64,000 nucleotides of DNA, from positions 36,784-100,783 of the forward strand of contig JADFRG010000006.1 of the NCBI GenBank assembly GCA_022561385.1. Reading direction: 5' to 3'. The notes below the pieces were generated by a model. It was not told the DNA's origin, searched no databases, and was given only the letters and a program-made list of their open reading frames with translations. This document shows, one piece after another, positions 25,720 to 34,839 of the stretch. Every line of letters starts with the position of its first letter. The stretch's first letter is position 1. The stretch comes from Chloroflexota bacterium (GTDB lineage: Bacteria; Chloroflexota; Anaerolineae; Anaerolineales; E44-bin32). The position numbers and the translations under genes were made by a program.

Positions 25720-26735
25720 TGAAGATCGATGCACAAATCGCTCCCTCCTCGCTAGCCGACGTTTCGGAGATCGCCAGGAGCGCCGAAGCGGCAGGCTTCG
25801 ATGCGATTTGGTCATCGGAGACTCAGCACGATCCCTTTTTGCCTCTGGCGCTGGTCTCCGAACATACCGAGCGGATGCGATTCGGCACTTCCGTAGCGAT
25901 CGGCTTCGCCCGCAGTCCGGCTACCCTCGCCTACACGGCCTGGGACCTGGCAGCCGCTTCCAACGGCAGGTTCATTCTGGGCCTGGGCACCCAGGTCAAG
26001 CCGCATATCGAGCGGCGTTTCGGGATGCCCTGGCCAGAGTCCCCCGTGGGGATGCTGCGGGAGCTCATCGAAGCCGTGCGAGCTTTCTGGCAAGCCTGGC
26101 AGACCGGCGAGCAGCTGAACTATCGCAGCGAGCACTACAAGTTGACCCTCATGACGCCATTCTTCGACCCGGGCCCGATCGAACACCCCAATATTCCGAT
26201 CTATATCGCCGGGGTGAACACCGGCCTATCACGACTGGCGGGTGAGGTAGCAGACGGCTTCCACGCGCACGTGTACCATTCACCCCGTTATCTCAGAGAG
26301 GTCGTACTGCCCGCGATCAACGAGGGTGCAGTGAGCGCAAACCGATCGCCGGACGAAATCTATCTGTCCACAGCCGCCTTCACGGTCACCGGGCCGGAGG
26401 AGGCCAAACGGGTACGCTCCCAGATCGCCTTCTACGCCTCTACCCCCACCTACCGCCCGGTAATGGGATTACACGGTTGGGGCGAGACGGCGGAGCGGCT
26501 CCAAAGTCTGGCACGCAAAGGTGCGTGGGATAAGATGGCCCGGGAAATCGATGATGAGATGCTCGGCACATTCGCGGTGGTCTGCGAGCCAGCAGAGCTG
26601 CCGACGAGGCTTATCGAACGTTACGATGGATTAGTGGATCGGCTGACACTCTACATGCCGTACGTTCCGGGCCAGCGAGATAATGAGTGGAACGAGCTGT
26701 TGCACGGTGTTCAAGCGCAAACCGGGGTCGCTTGA
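25719..26735 (+). CDS. LLM-class flavin/F420-dependent oxidoreductase (TIGR03617-like)
   Basis: 338 residues from ATG 25719, a luciferase-like TIM barrel. Family features are AEAAGFDAIWSSETQHDPFLPL, RMRFGTSVAIGFARSP, NGRFILGLGTQVKPHIERRF and PIYIAGVN. It is closest in pattern to the subgroup assigned to cofactor F420 in Chloroflexota and Actinobacteria. Substrate is unknown. It may be translated by coupling to a short leader frame that overlaps its start. Confidence 0.87.
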   Translation: MKIDAQIAPSSLADVSEIARSAEAAGFDAIWSSETQHDPFLPLALVSEHTERMRFGTSVAIGFARSPATLAYTAWDLAAASNGRFILGLGTQVKPHIERRFGMPWPESPVGMLRELIEAVRAFWQAWQTGEQLNYRSEHYKLTLMTPFFDPGPIEHPNIPIYIAGVNTGLSRLAGEVADGFHAHVYHSPRYLREVVLPAINEGAVSANRSPDEIYLSTAAFTVTGPEEAKRVRSQIAFYASTPTYRPVMGLHGWGETAERLQSLARKGAWDKMAREIDDEMLGTFAVVCEPAELPTRLIERYDGLVDRLTLYMPYVPGQRDNEWNELLHGVQAQTGVA

Positions 26736-26803
26736 TACAATGCCCATGCGGAGAGAACTCGTATTTATGGAACCGAACAACATGAAGGGCGTGGGGTAGA
26801 AGC

Positions 26804-27274
26804 TTGCCAGCACCCCTGACGAAGAAGCAGGCACTGGCGGCTCGGGGTTGGATGACCCTGGTTCTGGTCGGATTGATCATCTTCGTGATCGGCATCTACC
26901 CGAACCTGATCGGCATGGATCGCAGCCCCGTGGTCGGATTTGTCCAGATCGGGGTCTGGTCGCTGGGCCTCGGATTGCTCCTTATCGGAGGCACCTTGAC
27001 CGTGCGAGTTATCCGCAACGGCCGCCCGAACTCGCTGAAGTCGGAGGTCGGGCTGCGCCTGATCGCAACCGGCTACGTGTTTGCGGTGGCAGCCTCGTTC
27101 GCCGACTTTCTGGGAATCGGCTCGCACACACTCCCGGCGATTTCTATTGGCCCCCTGCAGGTGACCGGCTTTGCGCTTGGCGTGCTGGTCAGCTTACTGG
27201 GCGTGATTCTCTACGGACCTCGCAAGGGCTCCCACGAGGGGTCGAGCTCCTCGCCCAAGCCGCTCACCCCGTAA
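26804..27274 (+). CDS. Small membrane protein of unknown function
   Basis: 156 residues with four predicted helices (about 19-36, 45-63, 83-104 and 116-138) and a Ser/Lys-rich cytoplasmic tail. The TTG at 26804 is the first in-frame start; no strong ribosome site is visible. A 17-codon frame (ATG 26746 to TAG 26799) lies just upstream, directly after a TACAAT -10-like hexamer. I do not recognise the family. Confidence 0.6.
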   Translation: MPAPLTKKQALAARGWMTLVLVGLIIFVIGIYPNLIGMDRSPVVGFVQIGVWSLGLGLLLIGGTLTVRVIRNGRPNSLKSEVGLRLIATGYVFAVAASFADFLGIGSHTLPAISIGPLQVTGFALGVLVSLLGVILYGPRKGSHEGSSSSPKPLTP

Positions 27275-27419
27275 TCCAGAGGGGCGTCCCGGTCAAGTAC
27301 ACGGTAGGACATTCCTCGGCCGACCCGGCCGCTATTTCCCAAACCACTTCGATGTCTGGGCTCCGCTCAACAAGCAGAACTTCCAAGGGTCCTGCGGAGC
27401 TCGGTAATTTGGCTGCCGG

Positions 27420-28463
27420 TCACCGGTCGGCCATTTTTTCACTTGAGTGACCCGGAAACACCTTCTCGCCAGGCTTGATGGCTACGTAAGCGTAGTTCAC
27501 CGCCACCGTTACCTGACCGTAGCCGACAACGATGAGGTTGAGCGGTTCCAAACCCTCCTGCAGCGCCAGATCCCCTGCTGCATACACCTTGGGCAGGTTG
27601 GTCTCCATTTTGTTGTTCACCCGGACGTACCGTCGCCCGATGGTCTCCAGGCCCCATGTGCGAATAGGGCCTAAATCGGCCTTGAAACCCAACGCGAGGA
27701 TGATAGCGTCCACGTCGATGGTGGTTTCCTCGTCCGTCTGATTGTCAAAGATCACGGCGCGCTCGACCTGGCCGTCGCCTTGAAGCTCGCGCAATTCGTG
27801 ACGAATCCGGACCTCCACACCGGATTGATCCAGCTTGTTCACCGAGGTGTCGTGGGCGCGAAAGCCCGGCCGCCGGTGAATCAACGTCACGTGCTCCGCG
27901 ATGGGGTCGGCCGCCAACGCCCAATCGACGGCGCTGTCGCCCCCGCCCACGATTAGAACCCGCTTGTCGGCGAACTTCTCGATATCCCGAACGAAATAGT
28001 CCAGGCCCTTGCCTTCGAAGCGGTTCACGTCCTCATTTGGCAGTTTAACCGGCCGGAAGGCGCCAATTCCAGCTGCGATGATGACCGCTCTCGAATAATG
28101 ATCTCCCTTGGTCGTCCCGATGACCCAGCATTCCTCGTCCGGTTCGCCGGCAGGAGCCGGAACGCGACGCAGTGTCTCGGCCCGCTCGCCAAGCGCGAAC
28201 TTCGTGTCCCACTGACTGGCCTGTTCGAACAGGTTCTCCACAAGTTCTTTCCCGACTACGGTGGGGAACCCGGGGGTGTCGAAGATCTTCTTTGTGGGGT
28301 ACAAGGCCGTGATCTGACCCCCCGCTTGCGGAAGTGCGTCGATTAATTTACAGCTCATCTCACGCATTCCGGCATAAAATGCGCCAAACATACCGGTCGG
28401 ACCGGCCCCCAGGATGGTGACATCGAAAAGCTTGGGTTCTGTGCTTTTTCCCATTTGATCCAA
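27420..28463 (-). CDS. Ferredoxin-NADP reductase, thioredoxin-reductase-like (YumC type)
   Basis: 347-residue flavoprotein with FAD motif GAGPTGMFGAFYAG, NADPH motif VGGGDSAVDWAL and the C-terminal FAD loop VYAAGDLA. The redox CxxC of thioredoxin reductase is absent, which marks the TrxR-like FNR group. It shuttles electrons between NADPH and ferredoxin. The gene is convergent with the small membrane protein gene and stands alone. Confidence 0.9.
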   Translation of the reverse strand: MDQMGKSTEPKLFDVTILGAGPTGMFGAFYAGMREMSCKLIDALPQAGGQITALYPTKKIFDTPGFPTVVGKELVENLFEQASQWDTKFALGERAETLRRVPAPAGEPDEECWVIGTTKGDHYSRAVIIAAGIGAFRPVKLPNEDVNRFEGKGLDYFVRDIEKFADKRVLIVGGGDSAVDWALAADPIAEHVTLIHRRPGFRAHDTSVNKLDQSGVEVRIRHELRELQGDGQVERAVIFDNQTDEETTIDVDAIILALGFKADLGPIRTWGLETIGRRYVRVNNKMETNLPKVYAAGDLALQEGLEPLNLIVVGYGQVTVAVNYAYVAIKPGEKVFPGHSSEKMADR

Positions 28464-28646
28464 TCAGCTCCTATTCGGATGTTTGGAGGCAGCCGCGTGT
28501 GGCACCCTGGGGCACGATTTTAGCAAATCGCTGGGGTCGATGAGAATAGTCCCCTGGGCGGTTTGCGGTGAAATGATGTCACATGCTTTGCGTTGTTGCC
28601 GCAGGGGTGGTGTCGGACCCAATTCCTCCACGGCAGAGCGAGCGGG

Positions 28647-29252
28647 CTATAGATTGACCCGGCGCGGATTGATGCGATGGTGTTCGGCCTCGATAATGGC
28701 CAGAATCGTGTCCACGGCCGTCTCGACCGTTGAATCAGCATTCAGCACGACATAGTCGAAGATGTCCAGGTACCCCAGTTCCTCTTTGGCCGCCTCAAGT
28801 CTGAGCTTCAGATCCGCCTCCGACTCGGTGCGACGCTTCCGCAGACGGCGGGAAAGCTCATCTTCGTCGCGGGCGGTCAGGAAAATCAACAGGGCCTCGG
28901 GGGCCAGGGATTGGATCGTCTTGGCTCCCTGCACGTCCACGCGCATCACGACATCCTGCCCGCTTTCCATCGCCGCTCGAATCTGCTGCCGGGGAACGCC
29001 CTTGTGGTCGTTGTACACAAGCGCGTGTTCGATCAACTCGCCTTTTTCGATCATGTCGAGGAACTCCTGTTCCCCGACAAAAAAGTAGTCCTCGCCTTCT
29101 ACTTCCCCGGGGCGCCGGGGGCGTGTGGTTGCGGTTACAACAAAGTGGAAAGGTAGCCCCCGCTGTTTCATACGATCGAGGACGGTGTCCTTGCCGACTC
29201 CGGAGGGACCGGAAATCACGACAAGGAGTGGCTCGGCGGGCTGCTCAATCAC
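28647..29252 (-). CDS. gmk: Guanylate kinase
   Basis: Transfers phosphate from ATP to GMP. P-loop SGPSGVGKDT, GMP-binding TTRPRRPGEVEGEDYFF and the RLRKRRTES lid are present. I place the start at GTG 29252 (201 residues), because a good -10 hexamer (TATACT) overlaps the more upstream ATG at 29279. From 29279 it would have 210 residues. Neither start has a Shine-Dalgarno sequence, so the mRNA may be leaderless. It is divergent from fmdB with almost no spacer. Confidence 0.93.
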   Translation of the reverse strand: MIEQPAEPLLVVISGPSGVGKDTVLDRMKQRGLPFHFVVTATTRPRRPGEVEGEDYFFVGEQEFLDMIEKGELIEHALVYNDHKGVPRQQIRAAMESGQDVVMRVDVQGAKTIQSLAPEALLIFLTARDEDELSRRLRKRRTESEADLKLRLEAAKEELGYLDIFDYVVLNADSTVETAVDTILAIIEAEHHRINPRRVNL

Positions 29253-29266
29253 GGCTGCGGCCGCTG

Positions 29267-29272
29267 AGTATA
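29267..29272 (-). promoter_or_regulatory. Candidate -10 element for gmk
   Basis: TATACT on the minus strand, ending 14 bases before GTG 29252. Transcription starting about 7 bases downstream would leave almost no leader. No convincing -35 is seen upstream, where the sequence is already the fmdB ribosome site and start. Confidence 0.4.
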
Positions 29273-29294
29273 ATCCCATTCGCAGGAGGCTGCG

Positions 29295-29672
29295 ATGCCG
29301 AGCTACGATTACCGTTGTGATGATTGCAGCAAACGTTCCATAATCTATAAGACCTACGAAGAGTACGGCGAAACGCCTGTCGAGTGCCCGCATTGCGGGA
29401 GCAAAAATCTTCAGCGAATCATCGGCCGCATTCGTATTGCCAAATCCGAAGATGCGAGGCTCGATGACCTCTCGGATCCGAGTGGCTGGGATTTTGATGA
29501 GAACGATCCGAAGTCCATGGCGAAAATGATGCGCAAAATGGGCAACGAACTCGGCGAAGATATGCCGGCCGAGTTCGACGAGGTCGTCGATCGCCTGGAG
29601 GCCGGCGAGGACCCGGACAATATCGAAAAAGACATACCGGATCTCGGAGGGGGAGACGACCTCGGGTTCTAG
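29295..29672 (+). CDS. FmdB-family zinc ribbon protein
   Basis: 125 residues. The N-terminal FmdB zinc ribbon is PSYDYRCDDCSK...CPHCGSKNL, with four cysteines in two CxxC pairs. It is followed by a long acidic tail rich in Asp and Glu and ending GGGDDLGF. The ATG at 29295 has AGGAGG 5 bases upstream. Members are small, widespread and of uncertain regulatory function. Confidence 0.9.
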   Translation: MPSYDYRCDDCSKRSIIYKTYEEYGETPVECPHCGSKNLQRIIGRIRIAKSEDARLDDLSDPSGWDFDENDPKSMAKMMRKMGNELGEDMPAEFDEVVDRLEAGEDPDNIEKDIPDLGGGDDLGF

Positions 29673-29856
29673 GCGCCTGCCCCCTTAATTACATTTTGTC
29701 CCCGCATATCTCCACGAACATTGACCCCGCTCGCGAGCACTAGAGAACCTACCCTCTAATTAGGGAGTCGCGTCTCGTTTCCACGCAATCACCCAATTCA
29801 GGGAGGGGCCCCCTGGCATGGATACTTGAAAAGTACGGTTGCGTTAGGGGGCGTGA

Positions 29857-30477
29857 TCAGCTGGTTATTCGGAGATCAACCGCGGCTCGAATCTGGCTCT
29901 GGATCTCGTCCTCAGTCTGGGCTGCGTCGATCCGAACCCATCGCTCCGGTTCGGCGTCCGCCAACTGAAGGTATCCGGCGCGGACGCGCTCGTGGAAGGC
30001 AAGATCATAATCGTCCAGGCGATTCCAGCGACCGTCCTGCTTGCGACGCTCCAGCCCAAGCTCACTGGTGAGATCGAGCAAGAGGGTCAGATCCGGGACC
30101 AACCCGCCGGTGACGAAGCCGGTGATGGTCTGGAGCAGCGCCAGATCCAACTCGTGGCCAAAGCCCTGGTACGCGAGCGAAGAATCGTAAAAGCGATCAC
30201 ACACAACCACTCCGCCACGCTCGAGGTGAGGACGGATAAGTTCTCGGACCACCTGCGCCCGAGAGGCGGAAAACAACAGGAACTCGGCCTCCGGACTCAT
30301 ACTCTTATTCTCGAGCGACATGATTATTCGGCGGATCTGATCGCCGATTTCTGTGCCGCCGGGTTCTCGGGTAAATAAGACGTCCTGGCCCCGGTTTTTC
30401 AGGTGATCGGTCAGTCGCTGCGCCTGGGTGGACTTACCGCCCCCTTCAGGGCCTTCAAGCGTTACGAAGAATCTCAA
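29857..30477 (-). CDS. tmk: Thymidylate kinase
   Basis: 206 residues; phosphorylates dTMP to dTDP. P-loop EGPEGGGKST, the TREPGGTEIGDQIR segment and CDRFYDSSLAYQG (DR motif) are all present. The ATG at 30477 overlaps the upstream R3H/AAA stop by four bases, so tmk is the third gene of an operon. The roughly 180 bases after its end, up to fmdB, contain no gene. Confidence 0.96.
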   Translation of the reverse strand: MRFFVTLEGPEGGGKSTQAQRLTDHLKNRGQDVLFTREPGGTEIGDQIRRIIMSLENKSMSPEAEFLLFSASRAQVVRELIRPHLERGGVVVCDRFYDSSLAYQGFGHELDLALLQTITGFVTGGLVPDLTLLLDLTSELGLERRKQDGRWNRLDDYDLAFHERVRAGYLQLADAEPERWVRIDAAQTEDEIQSQIRAAVDLRITS

Positions 30478-32069
30478 TCCCTAAAAATCCTGACCCGCCG
30501 CCGGGGCTCCTTGCCGTAGGAATGGGAGACCAGATCGGCCTCGCGAGCCATCTCGTGCTGCGACCGTCGTACGTAGGACGAGGCTGGCTTGAGGTCCACG
30601 GAGTGGGCACCATTGAGCACCTTGTTTATGGCCTCCTGTGCATCCTGCGTTCCTTGCGACGACGCGGGATCGCCGGCCGGCGCTCGATCCAGGGCAAATA
30701 GGTCGACCAGGAAGCTTTCCATCTTGCCCACCGTGTTCGCGCGTAATACATAAATCGGCATTCGGCGGTTTTCTGCGTCCGCAATCAGCTTGCGATGCTT
30801 GCGATAATAGGAACGGAGCGTAACCATCACGTCCGCCTGCCCAACCTCATCCGCGATGAATGCCGGCACGTGTAAACGTTTGGCCGCCTGCCGCAGACGA
30901 TTGCGGGCTACTCCGTAGGGATAAATGCGGATCGTCGCCAGCGGCTCGCCGGGAAGCCTGGCCGGAGCAGGCGAGAGCGGTAACGTTAGGTCTTCCTCCG
31001 GCAAGGCGCTTGGGAGCGCGGATTGCCTCCGGTAGCCAGCCGGCCCGCGGCGCGCGGTGCTTGCCTCCGGGTTGAGCATCTTGATCTGAATTTCGCCATC
31101 CGAATTTCGAAAGCGCGCTTCGGTAGGAGGAGGCAGACCGCGCAGGAGGGCGTCCACCGCGGCGGAAACGTCATGGTGCACGGCCAGCTGCTCGCGGTCC
31201 TGGATCTCAACTAGTTTAGCGAATGTGGGCGCCGCTCGGCGTTCGAGCACCGTCTTCTGCGTTCCGCGCCGGCGGGCCTCCTCATCCGACAAGGTCACGG
31301 ATTCTATGCCGCCCACAAGGTCGGATAAGGTGGGATTTAAGAGCAGATTCTCCAGGGTGTTGCCGTGGGCGGTACCGACGAGCTGCACGCCGCGTTCGGC
31401 GATGGTGCGTGCGGCCACCGCTTCCAACTCCCGTCCAATCTCGTCGATCACGATTACTTCCGGATTGTGGTTTTCCACCGCTTCGATCATGACCTCGTGC
31501 TGCAAGTTCGGCCTGCGAACCTGCATTCGTCGCGCGCGGCCGATGGAGGGATGAGGCACATCCCCATCTCCCGCAATTTCGTTCGAGGTGTCAACGATAA
31601 CCACCCGTCGGTCCTCGGCCAGGATTCGGGCTGCTTCGCGAAGCATCGTGGTTTTGCCGATTCCCGGCCGGCCAAGCAACAGCAGGCTTTCGCCGCCGTT
31701 GATCAGATCCTGGATAATGTCGATCGTGCCGTAGACCGCTCGACCCACCCGGCAGGTCAAACCTACGATGCGATTGTGCCGGTTGCGGATGGCCGAAATA
31801 CGGTGCAGCGTGCGCTCAAGACCCGCCCGGTTGTCTGTGTCAAAATCCCCGACGCGTTCTACGATATGTTCAATGTCTTCCCAGGCGACCTCCTTCTCGC
31901 TCAGATCAACCTCATTGTCTACATAGCGGGCGGTAGGCACACGCCCAATATCCAGAATGACCTCAATCAGGTCATCAGGGCGGTTGATCTCAGTCAGTTT
32001 GTCGGTGATATGGGGAGGTAGGACACCTTGCAGGGTGTCCAGGTCGTCGGTAATGCGTCTTCCCGTCAT
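30474..32069 (-). CDS. R3H-domain AAA ATPase (Ycf45/SpoIIIAA-like)
   Basis: 531 residues. The ATPase domain (about 100-300) has Walker A LLGRPGIGKTTM, Walker B EVIVIDEIGRE and the SpoIIIAA-like stretch IVDTSNEIAGDGDVPHPSIG. The C-terminal RSQHEMAREADLVSHSYGKE followed by PRRRVRI is an R3H single-strand nucleic-acid-binding motif. Homologues are common in Cyanobacteria and Chloroflexota, of unknown function. It overlaps its neighbours on both sides by four bases. Confidence 0.88.
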   Translation of the reverse strand: MTGRRITDDLDTLQGVLPPHITDKLTEINRPDDLIEVILDIGRVPTARYVDNEVDLSEKEVAWEDIEHIVERVGDFDTDNRAGLERTLHRISAIRNRHNRIVGLTCRVGRAVYGTIDIIQDLINGGESLLLLGRPGIGKTTMLREAARILAEDRRVVIVDTSNEIAGDGDVPHPSIGRARRMQVRRPNLQHEVMIEAVENHNPEVIVIDEIGRELEAVAARTIAERGVQLVGTAHGNTLENLLLNPTLSDLVGGIESVTLSDEEARRRGTQKTVLERRAAPTFAKLVEIQDREQLAVHHDVSAAVDALLRGLPPPTEARFRNSDGEIQIKMLNPEASTARRGPAGYRRQSALPSALPEEDLTLPLSPAPARLPGEPLATIRIYPYGVARNRLRQAAKRLHVPAFIADEVGQADVMVTLRSYYRKHRKLIADAENRRMPIYVLRANTVGKMESFLVDLFALDRAPAGDPASSQGTQDAQEAINKVLNGAHSVDLKPASSYVRRSQHEMAREADLVSHSYGKEPRRRVRIFRD

Positions 32070-33013
32070 AGAACAGCGGAGTCCTCAATGTGGGCGATGG
32101 GCGCTGTTGGCTCGGGGTAGCTGCCCTCGACGGTCGGCAGCGGGCTAGTAAAGGGTTTACGCACGCCGGCCGTTAGCCGCTTCACCATTACGGCCTGATC
32201 GGCCGCCGGCTCAAACCACAAACGTTGCAGGGGTCCACTCATCCAACTCTGGTAGGAGCGGACGCATACATAGATCGGCCGGTCGGCTCGCGCCTCGGAC
32301 AGGAATCCGGCCAGCAAGGTATAGAAGTCTTCAACCGCCGGGTGAAAGAAAGGCTGCACCCAGGTTCCCAAGGAACCACGCTCGAGGTCGAGGTACCCGA
32401 GCAGCTCCCCGTCACGAAAATGGACGAGATTTCGCCCGACTCCGGTGGGTGGGGGCTCCACTTGCTGGACCAGGCCCGGAACGATATTGAGGTACAAGCT
32501 CTGCGCAGCCAGGCTGTCGGCACCCTTCTCGACCCGCCAAGTGCCCATTGCGCTTCCGACCGGGGCCTCCCGTTGAGGGTCGAGGCTCCATATTCGCTGG
32601 CGGGCGTAGATTGCAAAGCCGGCTTGCCGCAGTCGCTCAAAGGCAGGGCTGTCCTCGTCAACGTCCGCAACGAGGTTGTGAGCGCCGGCTTCTCCGGCAG
32701 CAAAGGCGAGCGATTCAACCAACTGGAGGCCGCAATCGAGCTCCAATACATCGGCCGGGGCGATGAATGTCAGGCGCGCATTGTTGCGGTCGCGCCGCTT
32801 GGTGAATTGGGCTATGGCGTCAAGCTCCCCGCAGCGCGATACCAGTGTGACGCTGGAATTGCCCGGGATCAGCGGATCGAGCAAGGCGTGCTGGAGGGCG
32901 TGGGCGCCGCGAGTGAAAGCCAGTTGGGAATCGGGGCACAGCCCGCGGTCGCGTACACGAGCGAGCAGCGCCACATGGCGCCAGTCGAAGTTTCGGATAT
33001 TGCTTGAGCCCAT
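32066..33013 (-). CDS. GNAT-like acyltransferase family protein, function unknown
   Basis: 315 residues. The pattern of two acetyltransferase-like halves (LQLVESLAFAAGEAGAHNLVADV and FERLRQAGFAIYARQRIW) suggests a GNAT fold. The acyl-CoA-binding loop is not clear. It heads the operon with the R3H/AAA gene and tmk, its stop overlapping the next start as ATGA. No specific substrate can be named. Confidence 0.6.
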   Translation of the reverse strand: MGSSNIRNFDWRHVALLARVRDRGLCPDSQLAFTRGAHALQHALLDPLIPGNSSVTLVSRCGELDAIAQFTKRRDRNNARLTFIAPADVLELDCGLQLVESLAFAAGEAGAHNLVADVDEDSPAFERLRQAGFAIYARQRIWSLDPQREAPVGSAMGTWRVEKGADSLAAQSLYLNIVPGLVQQVEPPPTGVGRNLVHFRDGELLGYLDLERGSLGTWVQPFFHPAVEDFYTLLAGFLSEARADRPIYVCVRSYQSWMSGPLQRLWFEPAADQAVMVKRLTAGVRKPFTSPLPTVEGSYPEPTAPIAHIEDSAVL

Positions 33014-33146
33014 ACGCTTTATGATCTGCGGAGAGGGAAGCGGCAGTTTGCCGTCTCCAATTTTCCCTCTCGGCTCCGCCTTTTAAGTCTATCAAATTAG
33101 AGCGCCTCCTGCTCAAACTCCCTGAAGAGTCGGCTCAAGCTACGGC

Positions 33147-33629
33147 TCAATCGTTCAGGCTGGCTTGGCTGGCCATGTTGAGAATGTCTCGCTCCACACA
33201 TTCGGCGAACTTTCGGAATAGCTGCCTTGCAACTGCCTGTATCATGCCACCGCCCAATTTAGCCAGATGGCCGGCGATGGAGACGTCGGCGTGGACAATG
33301 ATTTCAGTACGAGATTCAGCAAGTGGTCGGAGCTGATACCTAATCCGTGCCTGGGCCCGCCCGGTGGCGCCCTGCTGATCGCCGCGGGCAACCATCTCCA
33401 CCACATGTGCGGTGGGGTCTAAGCGCTCAATGATCAGCTTGCCTGCATACTGGGCCACCACGGGGCCCACCTGAACACGCACCTGACCCTCGTAAGTTTT
33501 TTCGTCCAAGACTCGGGTCAGTTCAGCGCCGGGCAAACAGGGAGCCACCCGTGGAGGATCCTGGAAATACGTCCAGACTAACCCGATGGGGGCATCGATC
33601 TCGAATTGCAGGTCAATAGGAATGGCCAT
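33147..33629 (-). CDS. CoxG/SRPBCC family protein
   Basis: 160 residues of the CoxG branch of the START-like fold: FEIDAPIGLVWTYFQDPPRVAPCLPGAELTRV, then the central YEGQVRVQVGPVVAQYAGKL. CoxG proteins accompany molybdenum hydroxylases and are thought to help their membrane recruitment or maturation. It is the last gene of the catabolic operon. The 183 bases to the next gene show nothing clear. Confidence 0.9.
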   Translation of the reverse strand: MAIPIDLQFEIDAPIGLVWTYFQDPPRVAPCLPGAELTRVLDEKTYEGQVRVQVGPVVAQYAGKLIIERLDPTAHVVEMVARGDQQGATGRAQARIRYQLRPLAESRTEIIVHADVSIAGHLAKLGGGMIQAVARQLFRKFAECVERDILNMASQASLND

Positions 33630-33812
33630 AGAGACTCCTCCGTAGGCCTTCGATTTGCGCGGGAGGGGATGGATCGATTTCCTGATCCTCAGAGACGGAT
33701 GAGTAGAGCCGTGGATTCAGTCGCACGGGTTGATGTCAACCAAGCCTGGCGGTTTTCTGCCGCAGCGCCCGGCCTCAATGGAAAGATGAAGATAGTTCGC
33801 CGGCGGCGGGAT

Positions 33813-34763
33813 CTATTCGCCCTCCGTCAGGGCCCGCTTTGCGTTTAGCAGCAGGCGCATTCTCCGCTTCATCAACGCCGGTATCTCATCCGACTGATAT
33901 TCGAACAGCCCCTTGCCGGTTTTTATGCCCAGTTCCCCCTTGGCAACCTTATCGCGGATAATCGGGCTGACCTCGCTCGAAGCGTTCAGGTCGGCGTTTA
34001 GATAGCTGGCAACGCTGTGATAGATATCCAGGCCAGCCACATCCAGCAGCTCAAGCGGTCCGATCACGGACAGCTTGTATCCAATCCCCCACTTGACGAT
34101 GGCGTCGATATCCTCGGCGCTCGCAACCTTTTGATCCAGAAGATGAAGCGCCTCCCGCATGATGGCATAAAGAATGCGGTTCTCGACGAATCCGGGCACG
34201 TCTCGCAGGACATCGACCGGGATCATGTCCAGGCGTTTTACGAGCTCCCGGGTGGCCTTCACGGTTGCGTCGTCGGTCTTGGCACCCCGGATGACCTCGA
34301 TCACGGGGATAATGAAGGGCGGATTCGACCAGTGCATGCCGATCACCCGCCCGGGCTGACGGCAAACCTCGGATAACTTGGTGATCGGAATCCCCGAGGT
34401 GTTGGAGGCCAGGATCGTCTTTTCAGAAACTAGCTGCTCGGCCTGGCGTAAGAATGACTGTTTTATTTCCAGGTCCTCCGGAATGGTCTCGATCACAAAA
34501 TCGGCCCCCTCCATAGCCTCTTTCTCGTCCAGCGTGAACGTGAGCCCCTCCTTACCCCGCGCCGCTTGATCCTGGGTCAGGAATCCGGCCCCCAGCAGCG
34601 TCTCATAGGTCGTTTCCACCGTGCCTCGCGCCCGGTCCAGGACCTCGGGCTTGATGTCGTAAAGCCTAACTTTGATTCCGCGGCTGGCAATGGTCGCGGC
34701 AACGCCGGGTCCCATGGTTCCCGCGCCCACGACGGCCACGATTTGCGTGTCATTTTCCGGCAT
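33813..34763 (-). CDS. 3-hydroxyacyl-CoA dehydrogenase family protein with HWSNPP motif
   Basis: 316 residues. The NAD-binding motif is VGAGTMGPGVAATIA, and the catalytic His144/Glu156 pair is spaced as in the family. Around the His the text is GMHWSNPP, not the GMHFFNPVP of true 3-hydroxyacyl-CoA dehydrogenases. From memory, this motif, SNTSGIPITKL and GFVENRILYAIMREA resemble 5-formyl-3-hydroxy-2-methylpyridine-4-carboxylate dehydrogenase of vitamin B6 degradation. That enzyme belongs to this fold. The context (molybdenum hydroxylase, class II aldolase) supports a carbonyl or alcohol substrate without CoA. Substrate assignment is inference. Confidence 0.85.
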   Translation of the reverse strand: MPENDTQIVAVVGAGTMGPGVAATIASRGIKVRLYDIKPEVLDRARGTVETTYETLLGAGFLTQDQAARGKEGLTFTLDEKEAMEGADFVIETIPEDLEIKQSFLRQAEQLVSEKTILASNTSGIPITKLSEVCRQPGRVIGMHWSNPPFIIPVIEVIRGAKTDDATVKATRELVKRLDMIPVDVLRDVPGFVENRILYAIMREALHLLDQKVASAEDIDAIVKWGIGYKLSVIGPLELLDVAGLDIYHSVASYLNADLNASSEVSPIIRDKVAKGELGIKTGKGLFEYQSDEIPALMKRRMRLLLNAKRALTEGE

Positions 34764-34839
34764 CTGTCCTCCTAGTTTCTGACCTTCCGTTGTCCATGAG
34801 TGGGAGCATCGCGTAATGATTTCATTCTAGAATACCGGG

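Noticed and set aside
32225..33007. Plus-strand frame of 260 codons
   Set aside because: Antisense to the GNAT-like gene that is part of an overlapping operon; its sequence shows no fold-like pattern.
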